From Crocinitomicaceae bacterium (GTDB lineage: Bacteria > Bacteroidota > Bacteroidia > Flavobacteriales_D > Crocinitomicaceae): a DNA stretch of 42,792 bases. Below are positions 1-8,000 of the stretch, one piece after another (within the stretch, counting starts at the first letter, position 1; every line of letters starts with the position of its first letter). The stretch lies in NCBI GenBank assembly GCA_025210175.1, contig JAOASF010000127.1, positions 1 to 42,792 of the forward strand, given 5' to 3'. The position numbers and the translations under genes are program-made. Below the pieces are notes generated by a model. That model made no database searches and was not told the origin of the DNA. It worked only from the letters and a program-made list of their open reading frames with translations.

Positions 1-512
1 ATTCTCGTTAAGCGTCCTGTACCTCCACAAGTTGGACAGCTCTTGAAAGTAACACCAGGCGCATTGACCAATTTGTTTACTTTGATTTTCTTGCGCACAC
101 CTTCAGCGATTTCTTCGAGTGTGAGTTTCATTTTAACGCGAAGGTTGGTTCCTCTTGATTGGCGTGATCCTCCACGTGAGCCTCCTCCGAAAGAGCCTCC
201 TCCAAAGGCACCTCCAAAAATATCACCGAATTGCGAGAAGATATCATTCATATCCATTCCACCTCCTCCAAAACCGGAAGCGCCTCCCATTCCCGCATGT
301 CCAAAACGATCATAGCGCGCTCGTTTCTCCTGATTCGAAAGTACCTCGTAGGCCTCAGCAGCCTCTTTAAACTTCGCCTCAGCCGTTTTGTCGTCAGGAT
401 TTTTATCCGGGTGATATTGCAAGGCTAATTTTCGATATGCCTTTTTTATTTCTGCATCCGAAGCACTTTTGCCAACTCCTAATACTTCGTAATAATCTCT
501 TTTCTCGCTCAT
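1..512 (-). CDS. dnaJ: Chaperone DnaJ (Hsp40), N-terminal part, cut by window edge
   Basis: DnaJ stimulates the ATPase of DnaK and delivers unfolded clients. The first 170 residues are visible. A J domain opens with [13 protein letters not shown] and has the HPD motif at residues 34-36. A Gly/Phe-rich linker runs from about residue 71 to 115. The zinc domain then begins, with one CxxCxGxG motif (CPTCGGTG, residues 159-166) before the edge. The first of the four Cys motifs expected of a class I DnaJ appears to be missing: the chain passes from the beta strand (KIKVNKLVN) directly to [14 protein letters not shown], which aligns best with the second motif. The gene starts 9 bp after the grpE stop, so the two form an operon. 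The identification is secure; the rest of the gene lies to the left of the window. Confidence 0.97.
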   Translation of the reverse strand, partial: MSEKRDYYEVLGVGKSASDAEIKKAYRKLALQYHPDKNPDDKTAEAKFKEAAEAYEVLSNQEKRARYDRFGHAGMGGASGFGGGGMDMNDIFSQFGDIFGGAFGGGSFGGGSRGGSRQSRGTNLRVKMKLTLEEIAEGVRKKIKVNKLVNAPGVTFKSCPTCGGTGRLTR

Positions 513-521
513 CTCTTTCTA

Positions 522-1082
522 TTATTGCCCAACCACAACTTTGGCGAAGCGGATCACTTTGTCATTCAGGTAATATCCCTTTTCCACATCGTCAACGATC
601 TTTCCTTTCAGTTCATCAGATGGTGCTGGAATATTGGCAATTGCTTCGTGGATTTCACTATCAAACTCACCTCCTTTGGCCTCCATAGCCTTCAGGCCTT
701 TTCCTTCAAGTATGGTTTTAAACTTATTGTAGATCAACTGAAAACCTTCTTTCAAAGCCTGGGCATCGTCTACATTTTCGTTGTTTTGAATGGCTCTTTC
801 GAAATCATCTAGAACTGTTAGCAAATCCTTCAATACCCCTGCGCTGGCAGTGCTTATCAAATCTACTTTTTCTTTGTTCGTGCGCTTGCGGAAATTCTCA
901 AACTCTGCATACAGTCTGATAAATTTCGCATTTGCCTCTGCCAATTGTTCTTCTAAAGTAGGCTCCTTTCTCTCTGTAGCCTCGTCTGCCTTGTTTTCAG
1001 CCACTTCTTCGTTTTGTACTTCTGCTTGAGCATCTTGTACTTTCTCTTCTTGCTCTTGTACTTTATCTTGATCTTTTGACAT
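522..1082 (-). CDS. grpE: Nucleotide exchange factor GrpE
   Basis: GrpE is the nucleotide exchange factor of DnaK. From the ATG at 1082 the protein has 186 residues. It has an acidic, Gln/Glu-rich N-terminal tail (about residues 1-50), a long coiled coil (about 50-110, including the segment EFENFRKRTNKEK), and the C-terminal beta domain, in which GEFDSEIHEAI and GYYLNDKVIRFAKVVV match the family signature. An in-frame start 13 codons upstream (1121) would put a promoter-like TATCTTTG inside the gene, so 1082 is preferred. It is followed by dnaJ after 9 bp. I see no CIRCE operator upstream. Confidence 0.95.
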   Translation of the reverse strand: MSKDQDKVQEQEEKVQDAQAEVQNEEVAENKADEATERKEPTLEEQLAEANAKFIRLYAEFENFRKRTNKEKVDLISTASAGVLKDLLTVLDDFERAIQNNENVDDAQALKEGFQLIYNKFKTILEGKGLKAMEAKGGEFDSEIHEAIANIPAPSDELKGKIVDDVEKGYYLNDKVIRFAKVVVGQ

Positions 1083-1106
1083 TCTATAATTTTTGAAAAT
1101 CGAACG

Positions 1107-1138
1107 CAAAGATACTGCCAATTCGCAAAATGAGACAA
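1107..1138 (-). promoter_or_regulatory. Bacteroidetes-type promoter of grpE-dnaJ
   Basis: On the minus strand a TATCTTTG box (1107-1114) fits the Bacteroidetes -7 consensus TAnnTTTG. A TTG (1136-1138) lies 21 bp upstream as the -33 element. It sits about 25 bp before the grpE ATG at 1082. Confidence 0.6.
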
Positions 1139-1176
1139 GCTGTCAGGTCCTGCTCGCAAATCCGAAAATATGACAT

Positions 1177-1210
1177 AAAAAAAAGCCACCCTTGTCAGGA
1201 TGGCTCTTTT
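1177..1210 (-). terminator. Rho-independent terminator after the TSP3/SPOR outer-membrane gene
   Basis: Read on the minus strand, AGCCATCC and GGGTGGCT form an 8-bp stem (one G-T pair) with a TGACAA loop, followed by eight T residues. It lies 22 bp after the stop of the gene ending at 1232 and separates it from grpE. Confidence 0.8.
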
Positions 1211-1231
1211 ATGATGTGAAACAAGTTTCTT

Positions 1232-2425
1232 TTATGGCTTTTCGCGCAAGACCTCTGGTCCGTTCGATTCACGTACCATGTCCGCCTCTGCGATTGTAAT
1301 TCTTTTGCCTTGATAATAAGCTGTGATGAATGCGTCACCAAAACCAGCAGCTTTGGCTTTTTCATACACACTTGTAGCTTCTTCTACACTGTGAAAAATA
1401 CCGGTGAAGTAACGCTTGGTTCCGTCTTCGATATTCAAGGTGTATATAGGAGAAATGTTCTTCCAAAAATTCTCTGGCATATTTCTAGAGAAAACAGCCA
1501 ATTGCACGGTGTAAAACAATTTGTTTCCAACTGTTGGATCCGACATCAAGTCTTTGAATTCAGGCATTTGAACTGTTCTACCCTTTGTATCAACGTGTGT
1601 ACCTTCTGGCGTATTTGGTTCCTCATCCAAATAGTTGGCTACACCGTCCTGATCATCGTCAGCCATGTCTTTCTGAACTTTCTCCATCGACTCTGAAATT
1701 TCTTCTAAGGTCGACTTAGCAGCTTCCAATGCTTGACGCATAGAATCTAGTTCATCGTTGTTGCTGGCATCTTCATATCTCCAATCCATGTGCTTTTGAC
1801 TTTTTCCGAGGTAAATGGACAAACCAACAGTCAAGGTTCCCATCGAAGAACTGAAACCACCTTGAACGGCACTTGGTGTTTGCATGTCCCAATTTCTGTT
1901 TTGTCTCAACATGGCATAAAAAGACAAGTCAGTTGTAAGGGCTACTTTTTCACTTAACTTAAAAATAGGCATGAAACCAACGGTGAAATATCCTGCTTTT
2001 TCTTTGGCTGTAGTCATAGCGCCGGTCCCGTTTAAAAAGGCCAAACCTGGACCTACGTGAACCATTAATCCTAAATGTTTAGAAAAAGTTTCGAATTTTC
2101 CGATTCTACCCACATTCAACATAGCCTCCAAGGCACCTGTGTGCATTACCGTATGAAATTCCTGTGAATTTTTACTTCCTTGAATGTCGTTCATACCGTA
2201 ACCAAAACGCAATCCAAACGCTGGGTTTAACATAACACGTCCGTTTAATCCAACGTGGAATAAACTAGCTAATCCCACACCATAAGAAGGTGTGAAGCGT
2301 TGCATGGGTTTGATTGCACCGCCATCAATGTCTATCGACCATTTGTTGTAAGTCTCTTGTGCGGTTACGGGAGTCATCGCAGTTAAACACGCGATGCCGA
2401 AAATCGTTAATAGTTGTTTCTTCAT
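1232..2425 (-). CDS. Outer-membrane beta-barrel protein with TSP3 segment and SPOR-like C-terminus
   Basis: This is a secreted envelope protein of unknown specific function. Counted from an alternative ATG at 2434 it has 400 residues. The start at 2425 (MKKQLL) gives a clean signal peptide ending near PVTA|QE and is preferred. Residues about 27-212 look like an OmpA/OmpW-type small beta barrel, with alternating Gly/aromatic strands ending in LTVGLSIYLG. A short coiled coil follows (about 225-257). Then comes an Asp-rich calcium-binding thrombospondin type 3 segment (DDDQDGVANYLDEEPNTPEG, about 259-278) and a C-terminal SPOR-like fold (about 305-385; LFYTVQLAVFS, RYFTGIFHSVEEA). Barrel plus TSP3 is common in Bacteroidetes OmpA-type proteins, but the usual OmpA peptidoglycan domain is replaced here by the SPOR-like module. 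The domain calls are by eye. Confidence 0.75.
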   Translation of the reverse strand: MKKQLLTIFGIACLTAMTPVTAQETYNKWSIDIDGGAIKPMQRFTPSYGVGLASLFHVGLNGRVMLNPAFGLRFGYGMNDIQGSKNSQEFHTVMHTGALEAMLNVGRIGKFETFSKHLGLMVHVGPGLAFLNGTGAMTTAKEKAGYFTVGFMPIFKLSEKVALTTDLSFYAMLRQNRNWDMQTPSAVQGGFSSSMGTLTVGLSIYLGKSQKHMDWRYEDASNNDELDSMRQALEAAKSTLEEISESMEKVQKDMADDDQDGVANYLDEEPNTPEGTHVDTKGRTVQMPEFKDLMSDPTVGNKLFYTVQLAVFSRNMPENFWKNISPIYTLNIEDGTKRYFTGIFHSVEEATSVYEKAKAAGFGDAFITAYYQGKRITIAEADMVRESNGPEVLREKP

Positions 2426-2485
2426 TTCACTCATTTGTCCATTGTCTTACGGAGGTTAGAGTGATTAGTTACACAATATAACAAC

Positions 2486-2989
2486 TTATTTTAACAAGCT
2501 ATCAAGCGTGGTATGTAGGTTCAAACCTCTAATGCTCTCACCTTTTGCAACTATTTCTCCTTTGCCATTTACGAGAAATGCAGTGGGAATATATTGAACT
2601 CCATAGGCTTTGGCATTTACACCTTCCTTATCCCAAACATGGTTTTTCCAAACTAAACCATCCTTCTCTATTGCTTGAACCCATGGCTCTGCAGCTCGAT
2701 CCAAACTCACAGAAAAAACCTCAAAGCCTTTACCACCTTTGAATTTTCTTTTTTGATACTTCTTATAGGCTTCCACTACATTTGGGTTTTCCATTCTGCA
2801 GGGTCTGCACCAAGAGGCCCAAAAATCGATTAAAACCATCTTTCCTTTGAGATCAGAAAGCTCAATCGTTTTACCATCTGGGGATGTCAATTCAATATTC
2901 GGAGCCTTATCTCCAACATTCAGTTGCGGTTTATCGTCTTGAAAAGACACCAAGAATAGAAGGGGTAAGAAGTAAAGGAACTTTTTCAT
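2486..2989 (-). CDS. TlpA/ResA-like thioredoxin-fold disulfide reductase
   Basis: This 167-residue thioredoxin-fold protein belongs to the AhpC/TSA-Redoxin (TlpA/ResA) group. Members keep exported thiols reduced, for example in cytochrome c maturation. A hydrophobic N-terminus (residues 1-16) acts as signal peptide or membrane anchor. The active site is WASWCRPC (Cys61, Cys64), followed by PNVVEAYKKY. The cis-Pro loop is seen in YGVQYIPTAFLV. The start lies 3 bp after the murA stop, so it is co-transcribed as the last gene of the DUF4290-murA operon. The substrate is unknown, and linkage to murA does not define it. Confidence 0.88.
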   Translation of the reverse strand: MKKFLYFLPLLFLVSFQDDKPQLNVGDKAPNIELTSPDGKTIELSDLKGKMVLIDFWASWCRPCRMENPNVVEAYKKYQKRKFKGGKGFEVFSVSLDRAAEPWVQAIEKDGLVWKNHVWDKEGVNAKAYGVQYIPTAFLVNGKGEIVAKGESIRGLNLHTTLDSLLK

Positions 2990-2992
2990 GTC

Positions 2993-4297
2993 TTAGATTC
3001 TTCTGATATCGGCACCCAGGTTGTTCAATCGAATATCAATATCCTGGTATCCTCTATCTATTTGTTCAATATTGTGAATGGTACTTTTTCCTTTTGCGCT
3101 CAAAGCCGCAATCAAGAGTGAAACCCCAGCACGAATATCTGGTGATGTCATTTGAATACCTTTCAAACTGTGCTGTCTGTTCAAGCCAATCACTGTTGCT
3201 CTGTGCGGATCACACAAAATGATTTGCGCCCCCATGTCGATCAGTTTATCCACGAAGAACAAACGCGATTCAAACATTTTTTGATGAACCAAAACACTTC
3301 CTTTCGCTTGAGTGGCAACCACCAAAATAATGGAAAGTAGATCTGGTGTAAACCCGGGCCAAGGCGCATCTGCTATGGTGAGTATAGATCCATCAATAAA
3401 GGTATCTATGGCGTAACTTTCTTGCTCGGGAATGTAAATATCATCTCCTCTACGTTCCAATTGAATACCTAATTTTCGGAATACATCCGGAATAATACCG
3501 AGGTTATCCCAGCTTACATCCTTGATCGTAATTTCGGATTGAGTCATGGCAGCCAAACCGATAAAAGAGCCAATTTCAATCATATCTGGAAGAATGCGGT
3601 GATAGCAACCACCCAATTCTTTCACTCCTTCGATATGTAGCATATTGGAACCAATTCCATCAATTTTTGCCCCCATACTGTTGAGCATCTTACAAAGCTG
3701 TTGAAGATAAGGTTCACATGCCGCATTGTAGATGGTCGTTTTTCCTTCTGCCAAAACAGCAGCCATTACCACGTTGGCCGTACCCGTAACTGAAGCTTCA
3801 TCTAAATGAATATAGGCTCCTTTTAATTTCTTTGCTTCAACCGAATAGAAATATTCACCCGCATCGTAATTGAATTTAGCCCCTAATTTGGCGAACCCCT
3901 CAAAGTGAGTATCCAATCGCCTTCTTCCAATTTTATCTCCACCTGGCTTTGGAATAAACCCTTTACCGAAGCGTGCGAGAAGTGGTCCAACAATCATGAT
4001 AGAACCTCTCAATGAGGATGCTCTTTTCTTGAAGTCCTCGGTATTGAAGTAATTCAGATCAATATCTTTGGCTTGAAAGATGAAAGTTCCTTTTTCTACC
4101 TTTTCTGTTTTCACCCCCATGGTTTGCAAGAGGTTGATCAGTTTATTGACATCGATGATGTCTGGAAGGTTTGAAATGGTGACCTTTTCTTGGGTAAGCA
4201 AAACAGCACATAGTATCTGTAAAGCTTCATTTTTTGCTCCTTGAGGTACTAATTCTCCTTTCAGCTTTTTCCCTCCATGGATTTCAAAAGACGACAT
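2993..4297 (-). CDS. murA: UDP-N-acetylglucosamine 1-carboxyvinyltransferase MurA (Asp variant)
   Basis: MurA transfers enolpyruvate from PEP to UDP-GlcNAc, the first committed step of peptidoglycan synthesis, in the cytoplasm. The 434 residues match the family's usual size (about 420-440). The N-terminal ligand loop has GAKNEAL, and EPSP-synthase-type repeats run throughout. The catalytic loop reads PKPGGDKIGRRRLDTH. Asp121 occupies the place of the Cys found in E. coli MurA (PGGCxIG, Cys115). Cys-to-Asp MurA forms are known to be insensitive to fosfomycin, so intrinsic resistance at the target is inferred. The gene lies 3 bp after DUF4290 and 3 bp before the thioredoxin gene. Confidence 0.96.
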   Translation of the reverse strand: MSSFEIHGGKKLKGELVPQGAKNEALQILCAVLLTQEKVTISNLPDIIDVNKLINLLQTMGVKTEKVEKGTFIFQAKDIDLNYFNTEDFKKRASSLRGSIMIVGPLLARFGKGFIPKPGGDKIGRRRLDTHFEGFAKLGAKFNYDAGEYFYSVEAKKLKGAYIHLDEASVTGTANVVMAAVLAEGKTTIYNAACEPYLQQLCKMLNSMGAKIDGIGSNMLHIEGVKELGGCYHRILPDMIEIGSFIGLAAMTQSEITIKDVSWDNLGIIPDVFRKLGIQLERRGDDIYIPEQESYAIDTFIDGSILTIADAPWPGFTPDLLSIILVVATQAKGSVLVHQKMFESRLFFVDKLIDMGAQIILCDPHRATVIGLNRQHSLKGIQMTSPDIRAGVSLLIAALSAKGKSTIHNIEQIDRGYQDIDIRLNNLGADIRRI

Positions 4298-4300
4298 GTA

Positions 4301-4924
4301 TTATTTCTTTTTCTTTTTCGACTTACTTTTTCTTGAAGTTCGATGATTTTGATTCGAGCTTCTACCTAAACTTTTCAGAACCACATTGGTCGAAATGAGA
4401 TCATCTGGATTGTCGATGTTCAATTCTCCCTTGGACAATTCTTTCAACTGATTGGCAATAAGGTTGTTTTCAACTGCATCGTTGTTGTATGAAAGGAATT
4501 GTGTTTTCATGAAATTACCCATCACCTTTGTGAGGTAATCTTTTTCGTCTGGCTTTTGAATTTCTCCTGCAGCAGCCAAAATCTTTTGGGTATACTGTCC
4601 ATAGTGACCATAGCGAATTCGCGACTTTGGATATTCCATCAACTGAGGCTTTTCATTCAAAATGTCGGGCTTCGGAATTTCGTATGGCGAATCAACGTCT
4701 AATTGAAAATCGGACATTACAAAAAGGTGCGTCCATAATTTGTGGCGATAATCGTCCACATCTCTCAAGTGTGGATTCAATTGTCCCATCACCTCAATGA
4801 TAGCCTGTGCGGCTCTATTTCTTTCGTTTCTATCAGCAATTTCCATTGCATGTGCAATCATATTCTGCACATTTCTACCGTATTCGGGTAAAATCAAAGA
4901 AGATCTCGTTGTATTATATTCCAT
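4301..4924 (-). CDS. DUF4290 domain protein
   Basis: This 207-residue cytoplasmic protein matches the Bacteroidota-specific DUF4290 family, recognised from the N-terminus (MEYNTTRSSLILPEYGRN) and the RDVDDYRHKLWTHLF segment. No function is known for the family. The last 20 residues are strongly basic (SKSKKKKK), suggesting nucleic-acid or ribosome contact, but that is inference. There is no signal peptide. It is the first gene of an apparent operon with murA and the TlpA-like protein, and its conserved place before murA suggests a housekeeping role in envelope growth. Confidence 0.85.
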   Translation of the reverse strand: MEYNTTRSSLILPEYGRNVQNMIAHAMEIADRNERNRAAQAIIEVMGQLNPHLRDVDDYRHKLWTHLFVMSDFQLDVDSPYEIPKPDILNEKPQLMEYPKSRIRYGHYGQYTQKILAAAGEIQKPDEKDYLTKVMGNFMKTQFLSYNNDAVENNLIANQLKELSKGELNIDNPDDLISTNVVLKSLGRSSNQNHRTSRKSKSKKKKK

Positions 4925-4974
4925 GAATATTTATAGCTAATTAAGACGAGGTGGTTGACCTGATGCTTGTTGGT

Positions 4975-4982
4975 CAAAGATA
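4975..4982 (-). promoter_or_regulatory. Bacteroidetes -7 box upstream of DUF4290-murA operon
   Basis: The minus strand reads TATCTTTG, an exact TAnnTTTG match, 51 bp before the ATG at 4924. A T-rich stretch lies upstream, but no clear TTG is seen at the -33 position. Confidence 0.5.
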
Positions 4983-4989
4983 AAACTAA

Positions 4990-5010
4990 AACTTAAAACA
5001 GCCCCAGGCT
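4990..5010 (-). terminator. Weak hairpin with T-rich tail at the end of the PKD-protein gene
   Basis: On the minus strand AGCC-TGG-GGCT overlaps the stop codon region of the large PKD gene and is followed by T-rich GTTTTAAGTTTT. The stem is only 4 bp, so termination may be partial, with read-through into the DUF4290-murA operon. Confidence 0.3.
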
Positions 5011-8000
5011 ATCTCATCAAATTAATATGACCTCTACCGTCTAAGTACTCATTTCTAAATGTCTTGACTCTTGCGGTATAGGTATAGGTATCGTTATTCT
5101 GCAGCACTCCTTTGTAATAGCCATCCCAACCGTGGTCAATATTCGTACTTTCAAACACCATTTCGCCCCATCTATTGAAGATGCGGAAATAAACAACTTC
5201 TTTGATCCCCCACCCTCGTAGATAGATGATGTCATTGACACCGTCACCATTCGGCGTGAAAGTGGTTGGTAAATCGATGAAGGTATTTGGGTTCACGTGA
5301 ATATTGAAAATCCCCTTGGCTTCATAACAGCCAATTACATCTTCCATATCCACGGTGTAAATAATGTCCTCAAATCCTTGGTGCCATGGGTTGGAGCATT
5401 GCAAACAACTCAAGGCGGTGTCTGGTGTCCAAAAGAAGGTTACAAAACCATTCTGGTTGTCAATTGGCAATTGAATACTATCTCCAATGACGATAGTTGT
5501 ATCAAAATTGATATTCTCGAGTGGCGGTACTACATAAATTCGGACTGAATCATTTGAAGTACAAGTAGTCAAGGTGTCGGTAACACTTACTTGCAACCAA
5601 GTATTTTCTTCAACATAGGCATTCGGGTTTTGAATGCTATCGTTGTTCAATATTCCTGGAGGAGTCCACAATATCGTTTGTTGAGGCTCGATACCCGCAA
5701 CACTAACAAAGGCAGTATCTCCCAAGCAAATGGTATCACCGATTCCGGCAATATCTGGCAAGGCATAAACAATGACTTGTTTGGTAATAGTATCTCTACA
5801 TCCAAATTCATTATTGGCGACCATCAATGTCAAATCGAAGGTATCCACAGTACTATAAGTATGCGGGAAGTTGGTCATATTGGTACCTGATGTTTGTCCA
5901 TCGCCAAAAACCCATTCAAAGGAATCTGAATTGAGCGAAGTATTGGTGATGTCTAAAGATTCACCTAAACAAAGGGTCGTATCCAACTCGTCGTTTCGCA
6001 TAAAATCAGCTCGTACCTCTCTGATAAAAATATCTTTTTCGATGGTGTAAGGACAAACGCCACCTGGCCCGTAAACAGTCAGTTTTGCTACGGTTTGTCC
6101 CGAAGGAGGAACGAAGAAATAAGCATGGCTAATAGGACTGACATCATTCGTATCAAGACCATCTCCAAAATCCCAAGAATAGCCTCCTACATCGCTTGAA
6201 TCAATGATGTTAAATTGAATTTCATCTCCCTGACAGATCAAGTTTGTATCAATTTCAAAATCCGCTTCTGGACCAATCACTGTAAACATCCTCGTAATGG
6301 TATCTGCACAGCCGTAACTGGTTCTTGCTATCAGCGTTCCGCTATGTGTTCCAGTGGTAAAAACAAAGGCTGGTGAGTTGTTATTGGACGTCTGCCCTGT
6401 ACTGAAGCTCCACAACGTTTGAACTATCCCAGCTGGACCTGTAGAGGTGTTTTGGAAATTAATAATCTGCGGACTACAAAGTGCAGGCTCGTTATCTACA
6501 TCAGTGCTATATGAAGCTGTTGGTATTCCCTGAACATCCACATTTATAAAAGCTGTATCTGAACAACCAGAGGCAATCTCGGTGTAGATCATTCTTACAT
6601 TTACTGTGGTATCTGACAAATAATTGTGATCGACAAATTGTCCACTAGCCGAATTGCCATCTCCAAAATCCCATTGCCAATCCAGACTGGAACCATGTGC
6701 GGTATAATCTGTCGCTCCAAATTGAACCAGATCTCCTACACACAAATGAGCAGGATCTGGAATACTGAACACATTCGAAACAGGTTCATAAAAATGCAAT
6801 ACCTGAAGTGCTGTATCAACACAGCCCACTTCACTTGCAACGGTCAATTTTAAGGTATCCCCATTGATGATATCGCCCAATTGTGTGAAAATATGGGTGG
6901 TGTTTTGGTTGTTGTCGATCGTACCATCTAGAAAATCCCATTCCCAAAAAATCAAGGTAGTATCTGCAACGCTTAAATCGTTAAAATCCAAGGTGTCGGG
7001 AATACAAATCAAATTGTCCGACAACACAAAGTCGGCAGAAACATTGTAAACTGTAACTGTATGTGTCATGGTGTCCGTACACCCATTTTCATCACGTACC
7101 ACTAACGAAATGGTTTGTGGGCCCGATTCTTCAAATTGCAACTGAACTGTATCACTGGCCGTTGTTATTGGGCGCAAATCCGGATCTGAATAAATCCATT
7201 TGTATCCTGTATGGCAATTCTTAAAAACATCCACCGAAGCTGATCCGTTAAAATCGTAATCCAGGAAACCGCAATAAACCGTATCAGTCTCAAAGGCCGC
7301 TTGGATTTTTCGGATGTAAATGGTCGCAGAATCTGTTGATACCGGACAACCTGTGGTATCATTGGTAGAACTTAACTTGACCAAGTATTCTCCTGTATTG
7401 TTATAGGTGTAGACCGTATCCAGTGCACTAGCAGTATTTCCGTCTCCAAAATCCCATGTGGTTGATGTAGCGCCCATGCTTTGGTTGAACAATTGGATGT
7501 CCATCGTATCGCTACAATTATAGATCCAATGAAATTTGGCAATTGAACCTTTTACAGTGATGTAGTCACTTTTCGTAATACTGGACAAACAGCCATTGTA
7601 ATCGGCCGTTAAGGTCACATCAAAGGTACCAACCGAATCATCAAACATGAAGGTTCCATTGGGATCAGGAAAACAGTTAGACATTGCCTCTGCATCACTG
7701 GAATAATTCCAACCATCCACTAGGTTTTGGTTGGCCGAAAGGTTGGTAAAGGTGATGCTATCTTTTGGGCAAATTTCGAGCGGACTCGCAGAAAAATCAA
7801 GTGTTAACGGCTCACCTACGTATATCCAAATCGTATCGCTAATATCCTCACACCCCAAATTATTAGTAGCCGTCAGCACCACTGGATATTCACCAGGTTG
7901 CGTAAAGGTGTAGGAATGTGGATTATCATTCGCAAAATTGGCGCTTGTTCCATCCCCATAATCGTACTGATAATTAATCAATGGATATTCGGATTGGGAT

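Noticed and set aside
43..315. Proline-rich plus-strand frame with many PP and KEPP repeats
   Set aside because: It is the antisense of the Gly/Phe-rich linker of dnaJ.
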